Assembly (NCBI GenBank): GCA_035582835.1
Contig: JAYKAV010002977.1
Location: forward strand, 371,792 to 435,791
Length of the DNA stretch: 64,000 nucleotides
From: Phoebastria nigripes
Taxonomy: Eukaryota > Chordata > Aves > Procellariiformes > Diomedeidae
Direction: 5' to 3'
Position numbers and translations under genes: made by a program. Below are positions 36,321 through 48,478 of the stretch, piece after piece (the stretch's first letter is position 1; each line of letters starts with the position of its first letter). Below the pieces are notes generated by a model. That model searched no databases and was not told the DNA's origin. It was given only the letters and a program-made list of their open reading frames with translations.

Positions 36321-37687
36321 AATGCTGCCCTTTCCTCAGGGTGGTAAGTCCAAAGGCATGAAAATAGCAGGGGTTTAGGGTTGCTGGCCTTAAAACGGAC
36401 CTTCAAAAATAGTTTCCTCAGATATTACCTTGAGCAATTTCTATGTGTATTCTTGCCAGCAAGCTCTTGTTAGAATATTTGTGGAAAATAAACTCTGGAG
36501 AGCCTTGAGCAGAGCCAAGCAGATTAATTTAAGACAAGCAAATATTTGTGGGAAAGTTTGTGTTTGTTTGCGCTATCTGCCCAACACTATCATACAGTGT
36601 TTTCCATGAGGACATAACTTCGTGGAGGTACCTTTTGATCAGAGAGATAGATCAATTACCATGTATTCATTTCCATGTTTTTCAGCTGTGAGGCACCAGT
36701 AGAAATTTCAGTATTTCCTCCAAGAAGAATTTGGTTTTGGCTCTGAACTTCACTTGAAGAGTTAACATTTCTGGAGCCATGACCTCAAAACCACAAATAG
36801 AAAGAAAAATAACATAAGATAGATGAGCACGAAGTTCTGGAAGCCCTAAAGAGTGAAAAACAAATTTCAGTGTGTTTTGTAACCATCCTCCTGAGTCAGG
36901 GAAAAAGGACATTTTAATAAAACTGCACTGTAGAGCCCACAGAGGTTTGCCAGATAAATCACAAAAACACAACTGAATGCGGGAGGAAGGCTGAGTCTGT
37001 AGTCCTCCAGCTCTGAAAACACCTACCCAACCATCTGAGCAAGAAAGCTGGTGTTGGCCGCTAGCTAAGCCTCCTGGACCAGTTGCTGGACTCTACCAGC
37101 ACTCATTCTCATGAGCAATTCAGTAAGCCTTGAAGCCCAGCGGTATTTTTCTCATTGAAAATCACACGAATAAAGAGGAAATTTCTGCCAAATCAACACA
37201 CTTGGTTTATGAAAAAGATCCAAGCGCACAACTCTGACCCCCGTCTCTAGGTTAACACCCCTGCCCTGCCAGCCCTTCTTGCGGCACCTCGTGGGCTGCT
37301 CTCAGTGAATCGGAGCAGTGGTCCAGCTGCCACGGGGGGCTCCTGGAAGACTTTGACTTTTGTTTTTTTCCCCTGTTCTTGGTGAAAATTGATGTCAAAG
37401 TATGGGATGTATCTACGGACTGGTTATGCCAGTTTGCAGCTCTCTCTTCTGCGTTCCAACGTGCTTTTTTTCAGGACCTAAGGTTTTCATACCGTGCAAA
37501 TGAAACCACCAAAAGATTCAAAGACCCTCGTACGTCCTGCCCTGCAGAAAACACAGACGAGGAGGGATGTGCTGCCTGGGTCTCATACGTGTAGCTTCTG
37601 TCCTGCATATCTATCTTTCACTTGTGGGCATGGACTGGTAGATTTATTGTATTCTTCTGCCAGAGCAGGTCGATCCACTTCACAGAG

Positions 37688-37736
37688 GGCAGATCTTATC
37701 AGATCCATTGATTTACAGCAGGTGAGAATCTGCTCT
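37688..37736. repeat. Short palindromic repeat fragment
   Basis: 'gatccattgatttacagcag' followed by 'gtgagaatctgctc' matches the family's right end 'cgatttacaccagctgagga' 'tctggc'. Only this end is seen. Confidence 0.33.
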
Positions 37737-38110
37737 AAATTTCCGCAGCACCGGCACAAAAAGAATTACGTATTTTTATGCAGCATTCAACAAATACGTC
37801 ACATATAGGAGCCCAAGAAAGCCTCCCTTGACTCCCATAGGTTTTATTTCATTTAGGTGCCTCTGTTTTGTAGTGAAGACATTGTGCAAATCACTCAAAA
37901 GCTGAAAATTCTCCCACGCCTCTTTGCAAACCCCCCCATGAGGTAAACACAACAGGCAAATCCTTCCATGGGCTGCGGGAAGAGGCTGGGAGAGCTTCAT
38001 TTCAGGGGTGAGCTGTGGAGCCTGATGGTCCCAGTGACCACAGTGTCAACGGGGACACAAAGACTTTGCAGAAATCAGTCTTGAAGAGAGCAAAGAGTCA
38101 TGGCCTGTGT

Positions 38111-38376
38111 TCATAGAATCATAGAATCATTAAGGTTGGAAAAAGACCTCTAAGATCATCAAGTCCAACTGTCAACCCAACACCACCAAGCCCCACTAAA
38201 CCATGTCCCTAAGCGCCTCATCTACACGTCTTTTAAATACCTCCAGGGATGGTGACTCCACCACTTCCCTGGGCAGCCTGTTCCAATGTTTAACCACTCT
38301 TCCAGTAAAGAAATTTTTCCTAATGTCCAATCTAAACCTCCCCTGGCGCAACTTGAGGCCATTTCCTCTCGTCCTA
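38111..38376 (-). mobile_element. CR1 LINE, 5'-truncated 3' end
   Basis: This is the 3' terminal part of a Chicken Repeat 1 (CR1) non-LTR retrotransposon inserted on the minus strand. Read on the plus strand it opens with tandem copies of 'catagaat', the reverse complement of the octamer tail that ends CR1 elements. It continues with the words 'ggttggaaaaagacctc', 'atcatcaagtccaac', 'gggcagcctgttccaatg' and 'cttgaggccatttcctctc', all familiar from avian CR1 3' ends. Similarity stops at 'cgtccta', so only about 266 bp remain and the reverse transcriptase is absent, as in most CR1 copies, which are 5'-truncated on insertion. It is much less decayed than the other repeats here, so it is the youngest clear insertion in the window. 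The subfamily cannot be named by eye. Confidence 0.94.
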
Positions 38377-38437
38377 AGAGAGTGCTGTGTTCTCCCTTCC
38401 GTGCCTGCAACACCCCACTGAAGTGGAGATGTTCATC

Positions 38438-38458
38438 CCTCCTCCTCCTCCTCCTCCT
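38438..38458. repeat. (CCT)7 microsatellite
   Basis: Seven perfect CCT units about 60 bp beyond the truncated 5' edge of the CR1 copy. Confidence 0.95.
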
Positions 38459-38710
38459 ATCTTTCCATCCATTGCTTTTCAGGCCATTTTCTCTGACTGT
38501 CCTCCTCCTGCTCACAAGGTTTCATTCCGGGCTGACATCCCTTTGTCATTTCCCACAAATTCACTGTGGCGAAAGGCCATTATTTGGCTGTACCCAAATA
38601 AAAGGACAGAAGAAACCAAAATTCGATTAGTAATTCCACGTGTGGAAAATGCCACACAAACACTTCCAAGTTTTCCAAGTCAGAAAAGAGAAGGGGGAAA
38701 ATCAAGCAGC

Positions 38711-38736
38711 TGTGAAAATCAGGCCTGATTTTCACA
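38711..38736. repeat. Perfect 26-bp palindrome
   Basis: The sequence centred on 'aggcct' reads the same on both strands for 26 bp, with half-site 'tgtgaaaatcagg'. The word 'gaaaatcaggcc' is the end of one class of sauropsid fold-back repeats, so this may be two such ends joined head to head. Confidence 0.9.
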
Positions 38737-39665
38737 AGGTTCAGTATATCCCAGCGTGGGAATCCCTGAACTTGTGTGAAGAGCTTTGAGTTGTTGATTT
38801 GATTATCTCAGGAGAAGGGCTTAGAGCTCAGAGAGAGATGCTGCTTCTGTTTGCAGCTCCGTGATGGAAAAAAGGAGAATTATTCCAAAAACCAGCTCTC
38901 ATGACACATACTGTCTCCTGTTTCTCTACCTCTTAAATGAAGGTGGTCAGAGTTGAATAAAGCAGATGGGAAAGTGAGGGATGCCCATGTAACACCAAGC
39001 GAGATGGAGCAAGAATAGAGGGCATCATTCGTTATGCTTTATGCCAGGTGTCCCCATGTCCCAGCCATCACATGTGCTGCTTGCTACACATCAAGGGTGC
39101 TTGCTAACTCATCGGTAGGGCGGTCACTGTACTGGGTGGTGATGCTTTATTGTAAAAAGCTATTTTAACAGCTGGGTATGTGTATGCACTAAAATGATTT
39201 TGCCGTGGATCGGAGTCTTATGACTGGAAACGGGATCATGAAGTGCTGTATCAGACTGGAAGGAGCGGAGTGTCACAGGGGTCTGTGTTAAGTCCAGTTT
39301 CAAGATAACACCTTTGTTAATGGGGAGCAACACTGCGTAAGTCATCTTGGCAGATATTCCCAAAATTACAAGGAGTGATGAGCAACGCAACTAATTGGCA
39401 AATAGGGCTTTAAAAAATTTGCTTAAGGAAAAAAAAGAAGTGAGAAACCCCATCTCCTTGCCTGCAAGCATACAGTGCTTTACATTAGCAATGCCGCGTG
39501 CTCTGCTCAGGGCTGATGGGGCTTGCGGTATCCGGTTGCAATCGGGTGAAAGCGAGGGGAGACATAAAAATAGCTCTGAAGCCCACACTCCCACCCACGG
39601 AAAAGCACAAGTCACCCAGGAGCAGTTGCTTGCTGCATCGGCAGCTGCTGGAGCAGTGTTTGCCG

Positions 39666-39759
39666 CAGCTGCAACCTGCCAGCGCCCTGGGACGGGGACC
39701 GAGGGACGGCGTATGCCGTCCCTCGGTCCCCGTCCCAGGGCGCTGGCAGGTTGCAGCTG
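39666..39759. repeat. 94-bp hairpin: perfect 45-bp inverted repeat, 4-nt loop
   Basis: The left arm (39666-39710) and right arm (39715-39759) are exact reverse complements over 45 bp, separated only by 'gtat'. The arms are GC-rich ('cagctgcaacctgccagcgc' starts the left arm). Pairing ends sharply at both outer sides, and an N follows 5 bases later at 39764. No known miRNA or MITE end is recognisable. It is either a recent template-switch inversion or a fold-back artefact of sequencing or assembly. Confidence 0.95.
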
Positions 39760-42700
39760 TGCTNGGAGACAAGGACCCTGCTCTCGTTAGCGCCCAAACC
39801 TTCATGCAACAGAGGATTTGCTTTACTCCAGGCGCAGCTGAAGCTACGTTTGCTCTGGCAGCGCGTGAGCTGGCCACCATTGCCTACCCTGTAGCCATCT
39901 CTCAAGCAAGCGCAGCGCATGGGATATTTTTCCCTGCATGCTCCCAGCTCCAGCTCGGCCAAATCAGCCTTGAGTGAGGAGATGTGAGATTAACCACCCA
40001 CGTTTCCCTGGGGCACGTGCTGCCCTTCTTCCCCCATGGTTTCTCATGGAGTTTCCAAGCAGGAGAGGTCTTGCCCGGAGGCTGTCACCCCACTCCCGAG
40101 CCAAGTTTCGGGTGCTTTGGTTGTCACCTCCATCACCTAAGACCCTCAGGGGAGGGTCTTAGAATAGAAAAGATGATGCTGAGACTGACACAGCAGCAGC
40201 CATTTGCGTTTCTCCATCCTGCATACAAAACTTCAGCAAAGGCTGAAATCGGTTTGCAATATAAGGTGAGCTGCCTCTCCTAAACCCCAGACTTGAGCCC
40301 CCAAAGGTGACACCATCTTGGCCTCAGCCTCTTGTTCAGAGATCGAATGGGGGGACAACCCCCGCCAAGTTGCAGGCAGAGCTGGATGCAGTTAGGAAAG
40401 GGATAATGTCACACGCATCTGACACCTGGGACCGAATTCAGTGCCCTGGGAGGATGCGCTGGGACCTGTTTGTCTTTGGGAGCGAGTCCCGTGTCCTTGG
40501 AAGTCACCTAGTTTTGTGGTTTCTCTCCAGTGATGCTCAACACCTCTGAGGATGGCGTCCCAGGCTGTCATCCCCCCAGTGCCACAGTCCCACCATCATC
40601 ATCTTCTCCATGCCATGGTCCTGCTTAACGAAAGGAGAAGATGTTGCTCGGATTACCCCGGCTCTGTTACTCCTTGTGTAAGCACTATGGATATTTTTGA
40701 CTGTCCTTTTCAATTCTAGCTGAAGTTGGTGCCACAGGCAGCTCTCTTAGTAGATTGCTTTTGTGATTTATGCAGGTCCAGAAGAGTCCAAGGATCATTT
40801 ATCTTCAAACCAGGAGAGAAATGAAAGAGTCATGGTAGTAAAATTTCCTGCGGAGCTAGATCTGAGCATCAAAGAGGGGAAAATGTCATTGTTTTACTGA
40901 GACAAGACAATGTGAGACAGGTTTTAATGCTGGGGGATTTTTTTTAACTGAATAATTTGCCTTAAAAAAAAAAAGAAGTTTTGGGAAATGAAAGGAGGGC
41001 AAACGAGCTTGGTGGGCACTGCTGGGAAGCTGCCTCTGGGGAGGGGCAGAAAAAAACTGGGTGGAAGCAGAGCTGGAGGGGCACGCGCTCCTCCTGGGAT
41101 GGGGAGGCAGCACCGGGCAGGGTCCGGCTGTAGTTGGTGGATGTCTCCATTGGGAGAGGGCAGGTGGTACCCTGTGCGGCCGCGATGCCCGAGCGCAGAT
41201 GAGGCCAGGGAAGGCGTGCCATCAGCCCTGTCCCACGGTGCCTGCACAAAGAGACGAGCTTGTGCGACACANAGGTCTGCCCGAAATCGTGTGGTGTGAT
41301 GGGCATGCTGTGGGTGCATGGGTCTGCACGGCAGCATGAGCGTGCATAGCGTAGAGAAAAAAAAGTAAGTTCCTAATCTCAGTGAGTCTGACTGCAAATA
41401 TGGGAAACACTGCCCAGCCGCCCTCCTCCTCCTGCACCGCTGCGGTTCGGCATGATGGTGCATCTCCTTGACCGGCTCCCGGCTGGGGGTTTGACCGAGC
41501 ATCACCCAGCCGCAGCAGCGGGTCCTGCGGGGCCGGGGAGCATCTCCTGCCCTCGCCCTGCCTCGGAGCTTGCAGCTGAAGCACAAATCTTGGGAAATTC
41601 GATCACGTCAGAGGGCTGGAAGGAGACCGAAGGAAGGAGAGGGCTGGGAAAGGGTCCGTTTACATTTGCAGCAGATGCTATCTAGAGGAGAAAAATACTT
41701 TTATTTCCCCTGTGGACTGCCAGTTGATTTTCTTGCGGCAGGCACTAATGGAAAATAATAAAACCCATTTTAGTCAGGCTGTATCCAGAACACTTACAGG
41801 TCAAGCCAGTACTCAAAACAGACCGTTATGGAACATAACACATTAGTTTGTCACCAGCGTCTACAGTGGCCAGGGGATTTTTACCATTTGAAATTGAATT
41901 TTATAGGTCAAGGCCTTTCATGGGTCTTGAAAAACAGTGCATCTCTGTGAAGTTAGCATGAACGTGGAGCCAATTACTGGGTGTAAAGATACACAACCTT
42001 TGTGTTTGTTAACTGCAAAAAACCAAAGTGGACCCGTGGTGGGAACTGTGATACGACTATAAACCCCAGAATATAATCATTAATTGTTATGGACTCAAAT
42101 ATTTCAGTATCGTCTTCCTGCTGTTAAATCAAACCACAAAATGCACGGGAGGCGTATTTCACTGAAAATTATGTCCTCTCGGTTTATAATTTAAAATTCA
42201 CTGATGACTGTAAAGGAAGCTTGGTCATAGGAACCCAAGTTTCTTAGAAATGAGTCAGAAGTAGATCATTTGTTTAGGAGAGATTAACTTATTTCAACAT
42301 TCAGATAACCTCAAACATCTTGCATGTGGTTTTATACTTCACAGAATAAATAAAGCAGGGACATGAGGTGGTGCCTGAAGTGCCACACACACNCACACGT
42401 GCACACACACCGATGTCTGTTTTCTTCTCCATCCCCTCCCCTTGCACAGCCCCGTCCCCACAGCTCTCCCACCCCGCTGGCTCAGGAGGGCTGTATGAGG
42501 GCACCCAGCATTCACACTTTGGTTGCCCAAATTAGAGACAAGGGCCACCAAAAGCCCAGCTTTGAGCACGCTGGAGGTTGGGGGTGGTTCGCGCGCTGCG
42601 TGTCCTCACACCACCCCCATCCCCAGCAGCCCCAAGGATGAGGGTCCCCTGTGCCACGCTGTGCCCCAAAGCCCGGCATCCTCCGTGGCGTTCCTGCTAA

Positions 42701-45700
42701 GCGGCTGCCTGGCACCGACAGCTTTATTACAATACCAAATCCACGTGCCAGGCAGCTCTGGCATTGGGTGTCCTGGGCAGCTGTCCCCGTGCTGCCGGTG
42801 GGACTGGTGGAACCGCTGGGACTGGTGGGTGATCTCCCATGTGGGAGATGAAACCTCGTTGCTGGACTCGTTTACACGACACTGCCTTTTCTGTCANGGC
42901 CAGACAGATTCCTGCTGACTCACATACCGCGTTGATTGGGATCATAATTAATAACAGCAAAACACTCAAGCCCAGGCTGCAAACCTCCCCTTTCAGCTGA
43001 GCAGACCCTTGCGCGAGCGGCCGGCGGGGTGAGGGCATTTGCTTGCTCAGGGCAGGCATGGTGCAGGCATCCTCCATTCATCTCAAACACGGAGGAGCGA
43101 AGTATCGTTATCCCCATCGTCTAGCTAAGGCATTTAACGTGAGGCTTTGGCACCATACACAGGAGCTCCCTACAGGCCTTGTATGTCAGAACTGCATTTT
43201 ATTAGTCCTTATCTGAACCGTGCTTTGCTTTGCTGTTACTCCCCGTTGTATTTTCTCCCTTGCCTCACTAAGCAGCATCTTCCAGGAGGAGGGGACAAAG
43301 CCACAGCCCCTTGCTGAGGGGCTGAACCAGATCGACCCTGCCGCTTTGCCTTTCTTGCCGAGTCAGCAAGTGTGCCAATCAGCTACACACAAATAATCAC
43401 TATGCTTCTCTTTCCTTCCTTTATTTATTTTTAACCCAAAGCTAAGTGTGCATCTCAGGAGTGAAGTGTGTTGTGTTGCTAGTAACTGATGGTAGGTGGG
43501 AAGTCCATACGGCCACTCTGTTTCCCAGTAATATCTACTAAAGTCTGGAATCGCTATCATTTCTGTGGGTTTTTCCTGTAATTCAACTTTGGTAAAACCC
43601 CCTCTCAGGGGGGAATTAATAGCATGCCGTGGCTGTGCTAAATATTGATCGACTTTTTTGTCTTTATATGGAAAGCTGCACAGGCTGTTGGACAAGACTC
43701 CGAGAACAAGAAGTATTAAATCTGCTAATGTTTAGATAATGCAAAGATCTCCAGTTCCTCACGCTCGTAATGAAAATGCCTCTTTTGTGCTGTGTGAGGT
43801 ACTTTGATGGATATAAGTGCCTCTGCAGAGAGGGCGGCAGCGGGAGCCCCTCCACGCAGGCAGAAGCAGAAATGATGGAGGAAGAGGTCCCGGGACAGAG
43901 CAGCATTGGAGCTAGAAATAGCACTTGTATCTCCAAACTGCCATTGTGCAATGCTGCACGGTACCTGAAAACCCCATCGCTTTTCTTTTTCCCAATGCTT
44001 TTATTATTCTAAAGCTTCTAAAACCTTCCTAGTCCATGGAGAGGAAAGATTACCAAGTAAAATTCAAGGATTTAAAACTTGGGGGAAGAAAAAAAAGAGA
44101 TCAGTTTAAAGAGTATATGAATATAAGAAATAATAAAGTTCATGTCTGTAGGCTGCTTTTGCTGACTCTGGCAGTGTGATTTCAGGGGACCCGTGGTTTC
44201 CTACAGGCCCATGGAGCGCTCTGCGGTGCTGCTGGACCACGTCCTGCGGCTCTACCTGCAAGCAGCATTTTGATCATCCCATTTTCAGATGACAAAAAAA
44301 TCGCACGGGCTATTCAGACCTGGGTCCCCAGCTGATGGAGGTGGTTTTCACGTTGAATCAAGCACCGAGCTCCACGTTTTGGACGAGCTCGTTGTCGTGT
44401 CCAGCTGATCCGCCCTGCTGAGCGGCNGCAAGCAGACTACACGAGCTGCCGTCAGCACAAAGGGCTTGGAGGAAGGACCCAAACAATAAGATTCATTTGG
44501 CTGCTCCCTTGTGGTGTTGATCCCCACGTTGGAGCCATGGAAAACTACTGAAGGAAAAAGTCCTCTGGGAGATGTGAAGGGTTATTGTGCGCTGGCAAGG
44601 AGAGATGAGCTAACACATGGAGGAGAGTGACTTTTATGCAGAACGGAGTGAATCTCCCTCCTGTAAAATGCAGGGACTACGGATGTCTCTGTGTACCGGC
44701 CCACAACTCATAGCAAGTTCCAGTGGGAACCACCTTGGGTGCACGTTGGGTGCAACTCTCCACCCAGTTGGCAATTTCACCTGGGGTGCAAGGCAGCCAG
44801 CACAGGGATTTGACTCCCATGGAAGTTAAACACATGCAAGAGCTTCAGGATCAGACATGCTGATTTTTCCTCTGCTGCTACAAGCCTGTTGCACGACAAC
44901 NTGCCTTCAGTGCCGAGCACAGACCTCCACTTTCTGCGTAGCTCCTGGCCCCTGCGGGGTGTTCCTGCCTCCCAGGCACCNGCTCCAGGAGCTTTCCCAC
45001 CCCTGGTCTCCTCTGCAGCCAGTGCAGAGACATCGGCAATCCTATAAGGTAATTTAAATGTTAGGTTGGCTGAACTGCCCCAGGGTATTGCCTTCTTTCT
45101 CTCTTCCCTGACAGTACATGGAGCATCCCGGTGCAGCAGCACGGTTTGGGTGCTGAAGGTGGGGTGGCCGGGTCCCCCCCAGGAGGGGCTGTCCTGTGCA
45201 GGACGGCGTGCGGGGCAGGCTGGCATGCAGCGCTCGGCTCCCACTCCCATTCCCAGCTCAGGTATTTTGCATCCATCTGATTCCCTTCATCATTAATTTT
45301 TTTTTTTTTTAAAGACTCTGCTACTGCTGACTCCACAAAGGTCTCTGCAACATAATGAGAGAACATTTCTAATGACTCAGAGATTTCTAAATTAAATGTA
45401 AAATGTTTATTGCAGAGATGCACGGCCATACATTATGCATTACTGTTTCAATACAATAACGTAATTCTGGTAGAAATTATCCATGTGAGCTACAATCAAT
45501 TTTAGCTACTATTCTTTGCATGCTTGACAATCTGGTCATTCGGCTGTGGAAAAGTGCTTTTACTTGATTACTTACACTGTTGATAATTGCTGTGGCTTTT
45601 GGCAGCGCCGGGACGTTATTTAGCTCTCTGAAATTGCCAACACTATTTGCAGAGGGACTGGGCGTAACTGCGGCCGCTCTGCCAAAACCCTGCGGCTTCA

Positions 45701-46394
45701 CTCGACACCGAGGAATGCGCAAACTCCAGCACAACCCTTGAAGACTCGTTTTAACAGCGTGGGCTTTTGCCACCAGCCCGCATGGCGTGGCAAGGCGAAC
45801 AGCATCATCCTCCCTCCGGCGCCTGGATTGCCCCTTGCAACAGCCCACAGCTGTTGGACTGGTGGCAATCACCATTTTGCTGATGTGCCCCCAAAATCCT
45901 GTACTCCCTTTGCTGGGTGGGCTTCAACATTCGCTTGTGTCCTGTGGGTTTTGCTTTGTCTCCCAAGTGAGTGTGCCAGGGCAGCGATGGGGCGGTGGAG
46001 GTGTGTGCTGTGCAGGACTGAAAAAAGAGAGCATTCTTCATTTTATGTGATAAGAAAAAATCCCAAAGGGGAGAGATGCTGATATAATAAGTTCGCAGTT
46101 GGGACGCAAAGAATCGGAGGCGTATATTCCCTGTGACTACATTTGGGTGGTTATTATGCTATTATCTTTCTTCCTGAGTTTCGTCAGCCTGCGTTTCAGT
46201 ACCAGAGAAGGATTTCTAAAATAACCGTGAGCCTAAAGGTTGAGTTAACCCCATGTGCTCATGTGTTCCCACAGGCTCTGCCAAGCAAAGTGGGGTCCCC
46301 TCCCCGGGCAGGACAGCGATGCCGCTCCATTGCACTCCTCGCAGGAGCGCTTGCTCACACCACCACGGCCGGGGACTGGCAGCCTGGAGATGCC
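39760..46394. other. Non-coding block, no gene seen
   Basis: Two GC-rich stretches (39.8-40.2 kb and 41.0-41.6 kb) give long frames on both strands, up to 220 codons on the minus strand at 40924-41586, with no domain. 43.07-43.13 kb has a faint MIR-like 'atcgttatccccatcg' word. 45.36-45.66 kb is AT-rich and complex and includes the first copy of a 27-bp dispersed repeat (45624-45650). Confidence 0.6.
42384..42411. repeat. (CA)n microsatellite, interrupted
   Basis: 'cacacacac', an N at 42393, 'cacacgtgcacacacacc'. The N inside the tract suggests an unresolved base or length. Confidence 0.9.
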
Positions 46395-46465
46395 AGGTAT
46401 AGCGTCAGCCTGACCAAAAGGGTTGTTCCTGCCCCCAAAGAGCTTACAAAGCGCCCTGTCCGTAG
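46395..46465 (-). mobile_element. L2-like LINE 3' UTR fragment
   Basis: The plus strand carries 'cctgcccccaaagagctta' (46428-46446). Its reverse complement is the 'taagctctttggggcagg' word of the sauropsid L2 3' UTR. In the expected continuation on the minus strand there is a decayed 'tgacgctatacctggcat' stretch. No coding part is visible. It is short and old, so borders are approximate. Confidence 0.5.
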
Positions 46466-46824
46466 CCCACAGAGAAGGCAGGTCCCCGTGCTGACCCCAA
46501 CGCTGCTCCGCTCCAGGAGGAGTCCCTCTGACGTTAACCCGAGGTGTAAAACACAGCGGCGAGAGGGGAAGGGCTCTGCCAGTGTTTGGCCACTGCTGAC
46601 TTTAGCGTGAGGACATATAAATCAGGGAGACGGGAGAGCGAGGGCTGATGCTCGTAGCTACCAGCTCTTGGCTGCGTTGGGCTGATTTATTTTGCGTGGG
46701 AGCAGCAGTAGCAGTTTACTCCTCCTAGTGCAGATTACAAGATAAATCTGGCTTTCAATGAGACCCATTGGTGACTGACACTGACAGAGCTTTTAAATCA
46801 CTGCAGCTGCCTGGATATAGCCAT

Positions 46825-46895
46825 GGGCCAGATTTGGCCCTGTAGGTCAGGTCTCTTTTTGGCTGGTGTAAATCAGCACAGCTTGGATTGAGATG
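46825..46895. repeat. Palindromic sauropsid repeat, left half
   Basis: 'gggccagatttggccctgta' opens the unit and 'ggctggtgtaaatcagcaca' plus 'gcttggattgag' continue it, matching 'cagctggtgtaaatcagcat' 'agctccattga'. The right half is degraded. A 'ggttcgagcgcc' word just downstream resembles a pol III B box but lacks a matching A box. Confidence 0.48.
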
Positions 46896-48461
46896 TGGTG
46901 TCAGGTTCGAGCGCCAGTCTCATTTTTATTTAAGTGTCCGTATGGTAATTCCAGCTCAGAGGGACACCTAAGGGCTGTAGCCCTTCTCCGCTTGAACTGC
47001 TAGCTTTTGCCATGGAGGATCTATCTTTCACAGTGAAAGCTTTAAGTATCAACTAAAAGTCTCCTGGTGGGTGCCACACGGATGCTCCTTTTAAGACCCA
47101 CCTCACGCTGCCGAGGTCCATCCATACGAAGATGAATATCCTCCTCAGCACTAATTTCAATTATTAATCCGCTCCAAAAACTTTTCCACTAACTTTGATG
47201 TTACAGACAGATTGTCAGCCAGTAGAAGCTGGCCTGGGCTCCCTGAAAGTGCCAACACTATTTGCTCCTGGAGATAATCTGGTCTTCCCTAGATAAACTT
47301 TCCAGCATTAAGGTAGTGAGGGATTCCAAACAGGAGATGAAAGTCTTCACCGTGCTCTGACAGGCGCTGATCTCTTCTGACATACGTCCAGCTGCCATCA
47401 GCAGGTTTGGCATTGCTGCCAGATGTGCGCTGCCATGACAGCCAGGGACTATCCTTGTGCTCTCGGTGGTGGGACTGATTTCACCTTCTCATGAGCGTGC
47501 AGCCAGAGCAGGATCAGACCTGCAGAGGGTGCAGGGACACTCGCCTGCTCCATCCGTGGGGCTGATCCTTGGCCAAGCGTCGCTGTTTGACATCGTGGGA
47601 GCATAAGTGTGTGTGTATCCTCTATCAGCATCATACCCAGACCATAAGGTCATTTCTAGACAGGTTTTATCTGGACAAATTATACCACAAAAGGAATAAT
47701 CTCACCAAAATACAGTATGTCATAAAAACAACCTCTTTTTGAAATTAACTGTATTTTGCTTTTCTTAGCTTTTTGCATGGTCTAGGACACACTGGACTGT
47801 GTGGCAACGGTCCACTGTCTGGGCCGGGGAGGAGAAAGGAAAACGCCAGCTCATTTCTCTGCCTCTCGCAGCCGCTGCTCATTGTGCCGAGAGCCTGACG
47901 CAGGCAGCCCCGGCTGTGCTCCCTCAGTTCACATTTCCATTTCTGCATGTTTCCCAGGGCCAATCGGTCACCATAATTTTTGGTTCCACACAGTGATGGT
48001 TCAGTGTGAGTTACTCAGGGAAAGGTACGTGTTTGCTGTCTCTCTCAGTATCCACCCTCTTCCCAGCGTGCCACCAGCCTGGCAGAACGTAGGCTTGGTT
48101 GTGGGGGTTTGGTTGGGGTGTGAACATACGTCGTGGGTGCAGTCATCATAGGTGGTCAGTAAAGTCACCACCAATAAAATGGGTCCACGGTAATTTTGAA
48201 GACTATTGTATTTCCTATAAAAGTCCAGCAGTCCTGGAGACAACTGACAATCGGGGGCCAGAGCGCTCCAGTACCTCCATGATGGACGTGGCAATTAAAC
48301 AGCAGAGGAGATATTGTTTCACAGCTTCTTTACGTCTTCATGAAACAAAAGCTAAAGCCAAAAAGTACTGTTGTTCCTCCTTGGGTTTGTTCAGAGAGAC
48401 TGGCAATACTGAAGTGCTTTTACAAGTGGAAGGAAATATCCTGTGGGTTTGGGGTGCGTGT

Positions 48462-48478
48462 ATTTATTTATTTATTTA
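48462..48478. repeat. (ATTT)4 microsatellite
   Basis: Four 'attt' units ending 'atttag'. Confidence 0.85.

Larger units (their letters stand above)
31236..38110. other. Non-coding block, no gene seen
   Basis: Holds the GAT microsatellite, palindromic repeats at 32360 and 37688, two MIR-like pieces, the (GGGAA)12 tract, and an exon-like segment (31936-32012). Single Ns are dense between 31772 and 33859. The rest is unique and featureless by eye. Confidence 0.6.
38377..39665. other. Non-coding block between the CR1 and the hairpin
   Basis: Contains the CCT microsatellite and the 26-bp palindrome. Otherwise unique sequence with no exon-like signal. Confidence 0.6.

Noticed and set aside
39395..39977. 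Frames on both strands giving the same 'CQRPGTGTEGR' peptide
   Set aside because: The peptide identity is only a consequence of the 45-bp inverted repeat.
40924..41586. 220-codon minus-strand frame
   Set aside because: GC-rich segment with overlapping frames on both strands, one N, no domain and no splice context.
46900..46915. B-box-like 'ggttcgagcgcc' suggesting a tRNA or tRNA-derived SINE
   Set aside because: No A box at the right distance and no cloverleaf can be drawn.
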